Translations under genes and position numbers: made by a program | The notes under the pieces: model-generated | The model's input: the letters and a program-made list of their open reading frames with translations, nothing else | Databases searched by the model: none | What the model was told of the DNA's origin: nothing | Shown here: positions 25,923 through 35,306 of the stretch, in pieces | Layout: every line of letters begins with the position of its first letter | Position numbering within the stretch: position 1 is the first letter of the stretch | DNA from: Verrucomicrobiota bacterium | GTDB taxonomy: Bacteria > Verrucomicrobiota > Verrucomicrobiia > Opitutales > Opitutaceae | Assembly (NCBI GenBank): GCA_023428905.1 | Contig: JAEYWP010000030.1 | Coordinates: 381,121 to 445,120, forward strand | Length of the DNA stretch: 64,000 nt | Reading direction: 5' to 3'

Positions 25923-27817
25923 TAGAGCTGCACCGGCAGGCCGATCTCGATGATCTGAGTCGGCAGGATCTTGTAGTAATCCTTCACCGGGGTGGCGTTG
26001 CGGCTGAGCACGGCGTAGAGCCGCTTTTGCCAGTCCCACATGCGGGCATTGCCGCCGGTGATGATCATCTCGCGGTTGAAGAAGTAGGTGGTCGCAGCCG
26101 GGTTGATCGGGACGCCCTGCGCGCGCACCCGTTCCACCAGGTCACCCACGTCGGGTGATTCCATGTACCCGTACCGCCCCACGGCGCGCCACACCCCCTC
26201 GCCAAGGTCCTCCACCGTCAGGCGGTCGGGGTCGTTCACCTGAGGGATCTCGGAGGTGGCGATGGTGAGCAGCACCACCTGCTGCTGGAGGCATTTGTTG
26301 GCCTTGAGGTGGTGCAGCAGGGCGAGCGGCGTGCCGCGCGGGGTGGCCACCATGAAGACCGCGCTGCCGGGGACGCGGGTGATGGACTTGCTTTTCGCCA
26401 CGCTGGAGAGTTCCAGCTCGGTGATCGCCCCGCCATACACTTTGTCCTGGATTTCATTCCGGCCGCTTTTCCAGGTGTGCATGATCGCAAGGATGCCCAT
26501 CGCCACCACGATCGGGAGCCAGCCGCCGTCGGGGATCTTGTGCAGGTTGGCGCCAAAGAGGGCCAGGTCGAAGATGACGAAGCTGCCGCAGAGCAGGATC
26601 GATTTCCAAAGGGGCCAGCGCCAGACCAGGCGGGTGACCTGGAAAAAGGCGAAGGTGGTCACGACCATCGTGCCCGTGACGGCGATGCCGTAGGCGCCGG
26701 CGAGGCCCGCACTGCTCTTGAACTCGAGCACGACCCAGATCGTGCCGAGCGCGAGCGCCCAGTTGACGATCGGGATGTAGATCTGGCTGGCGTGCTCCGC
26801 GCTCGTATGGAGAATTCGGAGACGTGGGAAGTAGCCGAGCTGGATGGCCTGCCGCGTGAGCGAAAACGTGCCGGTGATGAGGGCCTGGCTGGCGATGACC
26901 GCCGCGCAGATCGAAAGGCCGACGAGGATCAGGCGCGGGGCGCCCTCCGGGGCGAGGGCGAAGAACGGGTTGGTGTTGTCCGTGGGGTGGGAGATCGCGT
27001 AGGCGCCCTGCCCGAAATAATTCAGGATCAACCCCGGCGCGACCACATAGCTCCAGGCACGCGCGATGTACGTGCGCCCAAAATGGCCCATGTCGGCATA
27101 AAGGGCCTCCGCGCCCGTGATGGTCAGCACGATGCCTCCCAGCACTCCGGTAGCCTGCGCGGGATGGTCGATCAGGAGGCGCAGCCCGCGCATCGGGTTG
27201 AGGGCGCGGTAGACGTCGGGAGCGTCAAAGACATGGATCGCACCCATCACCCCCAGCACGGCAAACCACACGAGCATTACCGGGCCGAAGGCGCGACCGA
27301 TCGCGAGGGTACCCTTGGACTGGAAAAGAAAGAGCAGGGCGAGGATCGCGACGGCGATCGGCACCACGAGCTTGTCGAAGGCTGGGCTGAAGGTGGAAAA
27401 CCCCTCCGCCGCGCCGAGCACGGAAACTGCCGGCGTGATCAGGCCGTCGCCGAAGAGCAGGGCGGCGCCGGCGAGGATGAGGAGGGTGGACCACCCAAGA
27501 CCGCGGTTGCGCGGATTGGCCGCGTCCTGCTTCAGGGTCAGCGCCAGGAGCGCAAAAATGCCGCCCTCACCCCGATTGTCCGCGCGCGTGACAAAGCTGA
27601 CGTACTTGAAGCTGACCTCGAACATCAGCGCCCAGAACATGAGGGAGAGCACCCCCAACACGCCCTCCGTGCGATCGACCGAAGGCAGGTGCACGAGGCA
27701 CTCCCGCATGGTGTACAGCGGGCTGGTGCCGATGTCGCCGAAGACGACACCGAGGGCACCCAGTCCAAGGCCCAGCTGTGTGCGAACAGACGGCAACGGC
27801 GTTGCGGTGGCGGACAT
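25922..27817 (-). CDS. kup: KUP-family potassium uptake protein
   Basis: 631 residues. It begins with LGALGVVFGDIGTSPLYTM, the KUP/HAK/KT signature, followed by about twelve hydrophobic segments and a C-terminal cytoplasmic domain of about 150 residues. It imports K+ in symport with protons across the inner membrane. The ATG at 27817 is the last before the conserved opening; upstream codons lack similarity. A weak promoter-like pair (TTGCAA, 17 bp, TCGAAT) can be read on the minus strand near 27865-27894, but I give it little weight. It separates menD from menB. Confidence 0.95.
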   Translation of the reverse strand: MSATATPLPSVRTQLGLGLGALGVVFGDIGTSPLYTMRECLVHLPSVDRTEGVLGVLSLMFWALMFEVSFKYVSFVTRADNRGEGGIFALLALTLKQDAANPRNRGLGWSTLLILAGAALLFGDGLITPAVSVLGAAEGFSTFSPAFDKLVVPIAVAILALLFLFQSKGTLAIGRAFGPVMLVWFAVLGVMGAIHVFDAPDVYRALNPMRGLRLLIDHPAQATGVLGGIVLTITGAEALYADMGHFGRTYIARAWSYVVAPGLILNYFGQGAYAISHPTDNTNPFFALAPEGAPRLILVGLSICAAVIASQALITGTFSLTRQAIQLGYFPRLRILHTSAEHASQIYIPIVNWALALGTIWVVLEFKSSAGLAGAYGIAVTGTMVVTTFAFFQVTRLVWRWPLWKSILLCGSFVIFDLALFGANLHKIPDGGWLPIVVAMGILAIMHTWKSGRNEIQDKVYGGAITELELSSVAKSKSITRVPGSAVFMVATPRGTPLALLHHLKANKCLQQQVVLLTIATSEIPQVNDPDRLTVEDLGEGVWRAVGRYGYMESPDVGDLVERVRAQGVPINPAATTYFFNREMIITGGNARMWDWQKRLYAVLSRNATPVKDYYKILPTQIIEIGLPVQL

Positions 27818-27938
27818 GGAAGTCGGGAGTCTCAACGCACCCGCCGGCGTTGTCCAAGAGGATTCGAGGGCAGGCAAATATTGGTTGCAAAGCCGCTGGC
27901 GTTGACCTCCGCGGTCAAACGCAGTGGCGTCGCAGCCC

Positions 27939-28769
27939 ATGACCGCGTGGAAAACAGCCAAGACCTACACTGACATCCTCTATCACAAGGCGGACGGCAT
28001 CGCCAAGGTGACGATCAACCGGCCGGAGAAGCGCAATGCCTTCCGGCCCCAGACGGTGTTCGAGATGTACGACGCCTTCGTGGACGCGCGGGAGGATCCC
28101 TCGGTCGGCGTGGTCCTCCTCACCGGCGCGGGTCCCCACACCGACGGCAAATACGCCTTTTGCGCGGGCGGCGATCAGAGCGTCCGCGGCCACGCCGGTT
28201 ACGTCGGCGACGACGGGGTGCCGCGGCTGAACGTCCTCGACCTGCAGAAATTGATCCGGTCTATGCCGAAGGTCGTGATCGCGCTGGTGGCTGGTTATGC
28301 CATCGGCGGCGGTCATGTCCTCCACATCGTCTGCGACCTCAGCATCGCCGCCGACAACGCGATCTGCGGCCAGGTCGGCCCCAAGATGGGCAGCTTCGAC
28401 GGCGGTTTCGGCTCCAGCTACCTCGCACGCATTGTCGGGCAGAAAAAGGCCCGGGAAATCTGGTACCTGTGCCGCCAATACAACGCGCAGCAGGCCCTGG
28501 AGATGGGACTGGTCAACGCGGTCGTACCGGTGGACCAGCTGGAGGCGGAGGGCGTCAAGTGGGCCACCGAGATCATGGGCCACAGCCCGCTCGCGATCCG
28601 CTGCCTGAAGAGCGCCTTCAACGCCGACGTCGACGGTCAGGCCGGCATCCAGGAGCTCTCGGGCAACGCCACCCTGCTGTATTACATGACCGACGAGGCG
28701 AAGGAGTTTCACCGCGCCCAGCGGGAAAAGCGCAAGCCGGACGCGCGCAAGTTTCCCTGGCTCCCGTGA
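27939..28769 (+). CDS. menB: 1,4-dihydroxy-2-naphthoyl-CoA synthase
   Basis: 276 residues, crotonase fold. It has VTINRPEKRNAFRPQTVFEM, FCAGGDQSVRG (oxyanion-hole region), the second glycine loop VAGYAIGGGHVLHIVCDLSI, and GPKMGSFDGGFGSSYLARIVG, which is specific to MenB, ending with KPDARKFPWLP. It closes the second ring of menaquinone from OSB-CoA. The ATG at 27939 gives MTAWKTAKTYTDI; a GTG 15 bp upstream is also in frame. It is divergent from kup. Confidence 0.95.
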   Translation: MTAWKTAKTYTDILYHKADGIAKVTINRPEKRNAFRPQTVFEMYDAFVDAREDPSVGVVLLTGAGPHTDGKYAFCAGGDQSVRGHAGYVGDDGVPRLNVLDLQKLIRSMPKVVIALVAGYAIGGGHVLHIVCDLSIAADNAICGQVGPKMGSFDGGFGSSYLARIVGQKKAREIWYLCRQYNAQQALEMGLVNAVVPVDQLEAEGVKWATEIMGHSPLAIRCLKSAFNADVDGQAGIQELSGNATLLYYMTDEAKEFHRAQREKRKPDARKFPWLP

Positions 28770-28787
28770 AGGCGAAGGGGAGGGGTC

Positions 28788-29951
28788 TCAGCTCTCCCCG
28801 CGCTGGACTTCCAGCAGGATCGCTCCGAGCAGATTTTCGCGAAGGTACTCAAAGGTGGCCAGGCCGTATCCAGCCTGGCCCCACTGGGGACCGTACGAGT
28901 TCTTGAAGACAAAGACCGCGTCCTTCAGTTGGCCGGTGTCACAGCGATACCCGACCAGGGTGACGGCGTGGGCGGAATCGCGCACCGGCTTCTGCTGGCT
29001 GAGGTAACCGGTGCGCACCGTAGTCTCGTGCGGCCAGCGGACCCCGATGGGTACCGGCACTTCGGCATTCAGCGCATTCACGAGGCAGGCGATCTGCGTC
29101 TCCGTATCGCGCGGGGAGATGAAGTGGATGAAAACCTTTCGGCGGGAGCGGGCCTGCGCGATCAAGTCTTCGGTGGGATCGGGGATTCCGTCCATGCCGA
29201 CGCCAAATGTGTTGGGCATCGATTCCTGCAGGGGGATGCCAAAGGCACGCAGGGCACCGACCGTCTCCGGCAGGGTGAAGCCGGCGTCACCGGTGGTCTC
29301 ATCCGCCTCGGCCGTAAGAACGTCGGTGTTGGTGCGGGCCAGCTCCACACGGCGGGTGCTGCGCCGGAGGGCCCACAGCAAATATTCCTCGGAAAGTTTT
29401 TCGGGACGGCCTGCGAGCCGCGCATTCTGGTATTCGAGCGCGCTGACGACCGCAAAGACGGAGCAGCTGGGCCGGCGCCCCTGGTCCTTCACCCCGAGAC
29501 CCAGCTCGCGGAAGCGCGGCCGGAGGTCGACCTCCCGGTGCACCATGGGGGGAGCGCCGATTTCCTGGAGTAACCGTTCATAGCGGTCCGCCAGGGTCTG
29601 TTCGCGCTGCAGGCTGCGCAGGTCGCTGCGCTGTTTTTCCCGGGCCGCAGCCGCTTGGCGTTGTTCGGCGAGACGAGCCTCGGCCTGCTGATCGGCCGCG
29701 GGATCGTATCCAAATTTCTCCTGCAGCTCGGGGGACAGTTCGCGCAGCAGGGCGGACGCCATCCCATCGCGGTGGGTGAAGGTGATGCTGCGGGGGGTGA
29801 CGCTCTTGACCGTGACGCCCTCGAAGGTTTTTGCCCCGACCGCGAGGGACTCCAGGCGCGTGCCGACGCCGGGCGCGGCCCCGAGCGAAACCGGGACGGT
29901 GAGGATAAAGGTGGTGGCGAGCAGGGCCAGAGCGAGCCGGGGGTGCCGCAT
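28788..29951 (-). CDS. Secreted papain-family (C1) cysteine protease
   Basis: 387 residues. A signal peptide (MRHPRLALALLATTFILTV to GAAPG) is followed by a domain of about 60 residues (FEGVTVKSVTPRSITFTHRD to LQEKFGYDP) and a charged Gln/Ala/Arg-rich coiled segment. The C1 peptidase domain has the Gln/Cys pair in VKDQGRRPSCSVFAVVSAL, the catalytic His in SAHAVTLVGY and Asn in FKNSYGPQWG. The Cys site reads SCSVFA rather than the usual SCWAFA. The protein is exported; its substrate is unknown. The ATG at 29951 starts the signal peptide. It follows the aldolase terminator on the same strand. Confidence 0.85.
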   Translation of the reverse strand: MRHPRLALALLATTFILTVPVSLGAAPGVGTRLESLAVGAKTFEGVTVKSVTPRSITFTHRDGMASALLRELSPELQEKFGYDPAADQQAEARLAEQRQAAAAREKQRSDLRSLQREQTLADRYERLLQEIGAPPMVHREVDLRPRFRELGLGVKDQGRRPSCSVFAVVSALEYQNARLAGRPEKLSEEYLLWALRRSTRRVELARTNTDVLTAEADETTGDAGFTLPETVGALRAFGIPLQESMPNTFGVGMDGIPDPTEDLIAQARSRRKVFIHFISPRDTETQIACLVNALNAEVPVPIGVRWPHETTVRTGYLSQQKPVRDSAHAVTLVGYRCDTGQLKDAVFVFKNSYGPQWGQAGYGLATFEYLRENLLGAILLEVQRGES

Positions 29952-30017
29952 ACGGTACTCGCGATCACAGCGCAGCCCGTCCGGCGCCGCAAACTGCGAG
30001 CGGGTCAACGAATCATG

Positions 30018-30047
30018 AAAAAAGCGCGGTCCGGAAGGACCGCGCTT
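30018..30047 (-). terminator. Intrinsic terminator after fba
   Basis: An 11-bp perfect stem, AAGCGCGGTCC and its complement around a 4-base loop (30022-30047), is followed on the minus strand by a run of six T (30018-30023). It lies 25 bp past the aldolase stop. Confidence 0.9.
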
Positions 30048-30071
30048 GGGGAAAGGAGCGAAGGCTGCGGC

Positions 30072-31022
30072 TTATTTGCCGAGGGACTTGCGCAGATCGG
30101 CGAGCTGGCCGGCGGAGCCGAGGAGCCGGTTGCGGCTCTCGATGAACTTCGCGTACTCGTCGATGAAGATCTTGCCCGGCGGGCGGAAATCGAACTCGGA
30201 GGGCTTGTCGCGGAAGAACTCGCGGTGAACGCGGGTCCAGACCAGGCGGCCATCGGTGTCGATGTTGATCTTGGTCACACCCAGCTTGGCGGCGGGGAGG
30301 TACTCGTTCACGTCGACGCCGGCCGAATCCTTGATCGTGCCGCCGGCAGCGTTGATGCGGTCGACCTCGTCCTTCGGCACCGACGAGGAACCGTGCATCA
30401 CCAGCGGGAAGCCAGGGAGGCGGGCCTTGATCTGCTCGAGCACATTGAAGTGGAGGGACTGCTTGCCCTTGAACTTGAAGGCGCCGTGGCTGGTGCCGAT
30501 GGCGCAGGCCAGGGAATCGCAGCCGGTCTTCTTGACGAAATCCTCGGCCTCGACCGGGTTCGTGAGGGTGGCATGGCCGTCCTCGACCTTGATGTCTTCC
30601 TCGACGCCACCGAGCATGCCCAGTTCGGCTTCGACGGAGATGCCCTTCTTGTGGGCGCGCTCGACGACACGCTTCGTGATCTCGACGTTCTTTTCGAACG
30701 GATCGTGCGAAGCGTCGATCATGACGGAGCTGAAGAAACCGGACTCGATGCAATCGTAGCAGGTTTCTTCGTCACCGTGATCGAGATGCACGGCGAAAAT
30801 GGCCTCCGGGAAGATCTCGCCAGCGGAGCGGATGATCGCCTCCAGCATGCGCTTGTCCGTGTACTTACGGGCGCCCTTGGAAATCTGGATGATGAAGGGG
30901 GCCTGCGACTGGATGGCGCCCTTGAAGAGGCCCATCGCCTGCTCGGCGTTGTTGATGTTGTACGCGCCGACGGCGTATTTTCCGTAGGCGTGTTTGAAGA
31001 GCTGCGCAGTGGTAACGATCAT
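30072..31022 (-). CDS. fba: Class II fructose-bisphosphate aldolase
   Basis: 316 residues. The zinc ligands and active-site region are visible: FAVHLDHGDEETCYDCIESG, MIDASHDPFEKNVE, VEAELGMLGGVEED, GTSHGAFKFKG and VMHGSSSVPKDEVDRINAAG, with INIDTDGRLVWT near the C-terminus. It interconverts fructose-1,6-bisphosphate and the two triose phosphates. The ATG at 31022 gives MIVTTAQLFKHAYGKYAVGAY, the family start. The 214 bp upstream hold no gene but must carry the promoter. Confidence 0.96.
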   Translation of the reverse strand: MIVTTAQLFKHAYGKYAVGAYNINNAEQAMGLFKGAIQSQAPFIIQISKGARKYTDKRMLEAIIRSAGEIFPEAIFAVHLDHGDEETCYDCIESGFFSSVMIDASHDPFEKNVEITKRVVERAHKKGISVEAELGMLGGVEEDIKVEDGHATLTNPVEAEDFVKKTGCDSLACAIGTSHGAFKFKGKQSLHFNVLEQIKARLPGFPLVMHGSSSVPKDEVDRINAAGGTIKDSAGVDVNEYLPAAKLGVTKINIDTDGRLVWTRVHREFFRDKPSEFDFRPPGKIFIDEYAKFIESRNRLLGSAGQLADLRKSLGK

Positions 31023-31236
31023 AGGCGAAAAGGGTTGCCGGACTGTCAGGAAAGGGAGGCCGTCCGGCCCGGACAAGGGCTAATTTGGGCCTGACCAAAG
31101 AATCGCAAATTTTGCGCGGTGCGCCCCCGTGCCGCCGAGCGTGACGCTCCGATCGAGAGGGCGCCCCCCTCTGCGGAGCCAGGTACCGCCCGTCCGCCAC
31201 AGGCGCAGGAACGAAGCGGACAACGGCGCCGGTATC

Positions 31237-32205
31237 TCAGCCGCGGGTCGGCACAGGGGTGGGCGTCGGCTCCCGCCGCTCGCGCCATAGGCGCTGCATG
31301 TCGGCCTGGGCCTCTTGCTCCGCCTTCAACTGTTCCAGGGCGGACACCTGCGCCGGGGTTAGCACGGCACGGGCCCGGGCGATCACATCGTCGGTGATGC
31401 GGGCCAGTCCGCGCGAGTTCGTTCGCCCTGCGGCCGGAGCGCCACTGACGGCCGCTGCAGGGGTGCCGGCGGCGGGGCTGGCGAGCAGCTGCACCAACTG
31501 CTCGCGCTGCTGGGGATTCAGCGGCGTGGGGGTGTAACTGAGTCTTTCTTCGAGCCGACTCACCGCCTGCCGCTGCGGCCCGGTTTGTTCGTAAGTTTGA
31601 AACGTCTGATACCCCTGGGGCCCCAGCAGCGCGGCGATCGAGCTGTCGAGTTCGGCGGTCGTTTCGCGGATCAGCTGCTGCATTTGGGGGCGGTTTTGCC
31701 GTGGGTCGATGCCTTGGGAGCGCGCAGCTGCGATCACATCGCGAGGAGAGGCCTGACGCTCCAGGAGGAGCGTTTTGAGCTGGTCGAGTTTTTCCGGCGG
31801 CAGGTTGAGGCGCCGGAACAGGTCAGCGAAACGCCCGTCGAGTTGCGCCTTTTGCTGGAGGGTCCACAAACGTGCGAACTCCGGGTTCTCCATCATCGCT
31901 GCCCAGCGGCGGCGTTCGGAACCCGTTTGGTCGGCGGCTGCCGCGTTCGGTCGCGTGACGCTCTCCCTGCTGCCGGCGACCCCATTCGCCAGGGGCTGAT
32001 CCGGCAGTTCCGGCAGGGGCTCCTGAAGCGCCAGCGGCTCGAGGACTTTACCTTCGCCCGGCGCGGCTGTTTCCGCAGCAGCGGTTGTTGCCGCCGCCAG
32101 CCGGGACTCGGCGGTGCGACGCGCGGTGTGTTCGTTCCAGGCGAGGATCGAGGCCACCAGGGTGGTGAGGCCGAAAAGCGCGGCGAGCGTGCGGGAGGGG
32201 GTCAC
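31237..32205 (-). CDS. Membrane-anchored protein of unknown function
   Basis: 322 residues. An N-terminal hydrophobic segment (LAALFGLTTLVASILAW, residues about 8-24) would anchor it, with the rest outside the cytoplasm. An Ala/Glu/Pro-rich linker to about residue 95 is followed by a mainly helical, Gln- and Leu-rich region (LFRRLNLPPEKLDQLKTLLL, TFQTYEQTGPQRQAVSRLEE) and a Pro/Thr tail. The short Leu-Pro-Gln turns recall CpxP/LTXXQ-type periplasmic proteins, but I do not claim membership. It is not recognised beyond this. It lies between fba and topB on the same strand. Confidence 0.7.
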   Translation of the reverse strand: MTPSRTLAALFGLTTLVASILAWNEHTARRTAESRLAAATTAAAETAAPGEGKVLEPLALQEPLPELPDQPLANGVAGSRESVTRPNAAAADQTGSERRRWAAMMENPEFARLWTLQQKAQLDGRFADLFRRLNLPPEKLDQLKTLLLERQASPRDVIAAARSQGIDPRQNRPQMQQLIRETTAELDSSIAALLGPQGYQTFQTYEQTGPQRQAVSRLEERLSYTPTPLNPQQREQLVQLLASPAAGTPAAAVSGAPAAGRTNSRGLARITDDVIARARAVLTPAQVSALEQLKAEQEAQADMQRLWRERREPTPTPVPTRG

Positions 32206-32267
32206 AGCCTGCTAGACGCGTATCCGGGGCGAATGGTTGCATCCGCCCCGGCTTCGGCCGTCGGCGC

Positions 32268-35084
32268 TCAGCGCGGCGGGAACTCGAACTCGGCCTTCTT
32301 TTTATCCTTGGAGAGCGTGAGGTAGGCGCTGAACGCCGAGCCCCGCTTCGAGACAAAACCCTCGATCAAGCCGGTCTTGCCGGTCTCGACCAGGCGTTCG
32401 ACTTCATCGGCGGGGATCTCCTTGCCGCAGAGCTGACGCTTGAGCTGGAAGACCACGCGAGGCGTGCCGTCCGCGTTCGGTTTGTTCACGACAAAGCTGT
32501 CTTCCGTCTGCAGCAGTTCGCCGTCGTGGAGTTTGCTTTCGCCCAGGCGCGTCGCCTTGGTGACGTCGACGCTGGGTTTGGTGCGGCGCGGTTTGCCCTC
32601 GCCACTGCCGTCCTTGGCCGCGGTTTTCCGCGGCGGGAACTCCCAGCTGATCTTGGCGCCATTGCGGACGAGAAACGCGTCGAACGGCCGCCCCTTCTTG
32701 GAGATGAAGCCCTTGATCAGTTCGGTCTTACCCTGCTCGATCAGCTGCACCGCGTGTTCGCGTGTGATGGGTTTCTGGCACATCAGGCGGCCTACCTGGA
32801 AACTGTTCTTCCAGCCTTCGCCCTCGCGTTCGCGCAGGACATAGCTGGTGGGCGCCTCGCACAGCTCGGCCCCGCTCGCGGGCTCGGTCCAGAACGGCTC
32901 GATGGCGTTGACGTCGAATTTGTTTCCGAAATCGAGCTCGGCCTTCTTTTTGCCCTCCTCCTTCGGATCGTCGATCAGGCGGATGGTCGCGGGAAAACGA
33001 TTGCCGGTTTTGGCGGAGACAAAGCCATCGAGGGGACCGATCTGTCCCTGGGTGACCAGTTCGTTCACCTCGTTCTCCTCGAGCTTTCGGCCGCTCATCA
33101 CCTTGTAGACCATGAGCGTGCCGTCCTGGGAGCGATAACCGCGAAGGGTCTCCAGCATGGGTTTCCCATCGGTCGGAGAGACGATTTCCGTCACGCGGGC
33201 GGTGGAGGCATCCTCCTCGAAGGTCTTGGTGCGCTCGACGATGCCCTTGGTGACATCGACGATTTCCTGCATGAAGCGGTCGCGCGGGAACTTGCCGTGC
33301 TCCATCTGTCGGAGCTTGTGTTCCCATTCGCCGGTCATATCCGGCTTGGTCAACGCGTCCGCCTTCACCGCGGCGAGGAACTGCAGCAGTGACTCGGCTT
33401 TGGCCGTCGGCAGCAGCTCGCGCTGCTGGCGCTCCATGTATTTCTGGTTGATCAGGCCGTCGATCGTGTCCGCGCGCGTCGCCGGCGTACCGAGGCCGCG
33501 TTCCTTCATCGCCTCCGCCAGGTTCTCATCGTCGACCAGCTTGCCCGCGCCTTCCATGGCGGAAAGCAGGGTGGCTTCCGTGTAGCGCGGAGGCGGCTTG
33601 GTAGTCTCCTCGTGGAGCTTGGCCTCGACGGTCTTGGCTTTTGCCGGATTGCCATCGGCAGCGTCGAGGGCGGGCAGCGCCTTTGAATCCTTCGCGCCCG
33701 AGGCTTCATCCTCATCCACCGTCGTCTTGCCATAAACGGCTAGCCAGCCGGCCGAGGTGAGCACCTTGCCCTCGGTTTTGAAGGCGTGGCCGGCGACCGT
33801 GCTGGTGCGGGTCGTCACATCGAACTCGGCCGACGGGTAGAAGGCGGCGACAAAACGCCGCGCAATCATGTCGAAGACCTTGGCCTCGAACTCATCGAGG
33901 TTCTTGGCCTCGGAGTCCGTGGGGATGATGGCAAAGTGGTCGGAGATCTGGGCGTTGTTGAAGATGCGTTTGTTCGGACGCACCCAGCCCTCCTGCAGCA
34001 CCTTGCCGGCGTGGGTCGCCAGGTCGCCCTGGAGATTGCCCAGTGCCTGGCGCACCGTCGGCATGTAATCCTCAGGCAGCGCCCGCGAGTCGGTACGCGG
34101 GTAGGTGATCATCTTGTGCTTTTCGTACAGCGCCTGGGCGATCTGAAGGGTGCGCCGCGCGGAGAGGCCGTAGCGGTTGTTGGCCTCGCGCTGAAGGGTG
34201 GTGAGATCGTAGAGGCGGGGGGAGGACTGCGTGGCGGACTTCTTTTCCTCCGTCACGGTGGCCGGCGGCTGGCCCTGGCAGGCGGCGAGGACGGCGTCGG
34301 CGATGGCCTTTTCCCAGATCCGGTCGATCCGGTCGTGGTCGTCGTTTTCCGCCTTCTTGTAGTTGGAGCGCTGGTACACACCCTCGTAGGTGCCGCGTGC
34401 CACCTGGAAGGTGGCGGTGACCCGCCAGTAGGCGCGGGGTTTGAAGCCGCGGATCTCCAGCTCGCGCGCAAAAACGATGGCGAGGGTGGGGGTCTGGACG
34501 CGTCCGACCGAAGCCACATTGCCGGCGCGGGAGCCGAACATGCGTTTGGTGATGGCGCGGGTGCCGTTGATGCCGATCAGCCAGTCGCTCTCGGAGCGGC
34601 AGCGGGCGGCGTCGGCGAGCCCCGACATCTCCTGCCCGTCGCGCAGGTTCTTGAAAGCGGTGCGGATGCCGTCCGGTGTCATGGTCTGCATCCAGGCGCG
34701 TTTCACCGGGAGCTTTCCCTTGGCCAGCTGGTAGAGGTAGGCGAAGATCAGTTCACCCTCGCGCCCGGCGTCGCAGGCGTTGATGACCTGGTCGATGTCC
34801 TTGCGCTGAATCAGTTTCTTCAGCTGGTCGAACCGGTCCTTGGCGTCCTGGATCGGCTTCAACTCGAATTTTTCCGGGATGATCGGGAGGGTCTCCAGCC
34901 GCCAAAAACCGTATTTCTTCTTGTCGATGTCCTCGGGCATGAGGAGTTCCACCAGGTGGCCGACGGCGGACGAGATCACGTACTCGTCGTTTTCGTAGTG
35001 GTCACCCTTCTTGGGAACTTTGCCGAGAGCGCGCGCGAGGTCTGCGGCTACAGACGGCTTCTCGGCGATGACAAGAGACTTCAT
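32268..35084 (-). CDS. topB: DNA topoisomerase III (type IA) with three C-terminal repeats
   Basis: 938 residues. The Toprim domain opens MKSLVIAEKPSVAADLARAL and includes INACDAGREGE (101-111). The catalytic tyrosine is Tyr328 in KMITYPRTDSR. Residues from about 640 hold three copies of the topoisomerase C-terminal repeat, each ending in a GF(V/I)SK-type motif (GFVSAKTGNRF, GFISKKGRPFDAFL, GFVSKRGSAFSAYL). The usual Cys pairs at the start of each repeat are missing, so they are not zinc ribbons. It relaxes or decatenates single-strand-containing DNA. The short C-terminal sequence is typical of TopB-like enzymes in many phyla, so topA is a less likely name. The start is the ATG at 35084. Confidence 0.94.
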   Translation of the reverse strand: MKSLVIAEKPSVAADLARALGKVPKKGDHYENDEYVISSAVGHLVELLMPEDIDKKKYGFWRLETLPIIPEKFELKPIQDAKDRFDQLKKLIQRKDIDQVINACDAGREGELIFAYLYQLAKGKLPVKRAWMQTMTPDGIRTAFKNLRDGQEMSGLADAARCRSESDWLIGINGTRAITKRMFGSRAGNVASVGRVQTPTLAIVFARELEIRGFKPRAYWRVTATFQVARGTYEGVYQRSNYKKAENDDHDRIDRIWEKAIADAVLAACQGQPPATVTEEKKSATQSSPRLYDLTTLQREANNRYGLSARRTLQIAQALYEKHKMITYPRTDSRALPEDYMPTVRQALGNLQGDLATHAGKVLQEGWVRPNKRIFNNAQISDHFAIIPTDSEAKNLDEFEAKVFDMIARRFVAAFYPSAEFDVTTRTSTVAGHAFKTEGKVLTSAGWLAVYGKTTVDEDEASGAKDSKALPALDAADGNPAKAKTVEAKLHEETTKPPPRYTEATLLSAMEGAGKLVDDENLAEAMKERGLGTPATRADTIDGLINQKYMERQQRELLPTAKAESLLQFLAAVKADALTKPDMTGEWEHKLRQMEHGKFPRDRFMQEIVDVTKGIVERTKTFEEDASTARVTEIVSPTDGKPMLETLRGYRSQDGTLMVYKVMSGRKLEENEVNELVTQGQIGPLDGFVSAKTGNRFPATIRLIDDPKEEGKKKAELDFGNKFDVNAIEPFWTEPASGAELCEAPTSYVLREREGEGWKNSFQVGRLMCQKPITREHAVQLIEQGKTELIKGFISKKGRPFDAFLVRNGAKISWEFPPRKTAAKDGSGEGKPRRTKPSVDVTKATRLGESKLHDGELLQTEDSFVVNKPNADGTPRVVFQLKRQLCGKEIPADEVERLVETGKTGLIEGFVSKRGSAFSAYLTLSKDKKKAEFEFPPR

Positions 35085-35306
35085 GGAAACGGGAGCCGTT
35101 ACGCACCGGCGCCCCCAATTTCAAGCACGAGTTTTTTGCCGTCCCCTCGAAGCCGGGCCGGCAGGCGAAAATTTGGGCAGTCGGGCGGGGAGAGCAAAGG
35201 TTGGGCGCCGCACTGCATTTTTCCCTCGTGCCGCGCCGCGCATGTATTCACGTTCTCCTTCGCGTGAGCAGCGGTGAGTCCCCGGCCGCTCCGACCCCAC
35301 TTCGCA

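Noticed and set aside
26309..27973. A 554-codon open frame on the plus strand opposite kup
   Set aside because: The product is highly charged and lacks any motif, and it mirrors the kup membrane segments codon by codon.
32224..32251. 8-bp hairpin between topB and the upstream-read unknown gene
   Set aside because: CCGGGGCG and its complement pair well, but no T-run follows on the minus strand, so termination is not supported.
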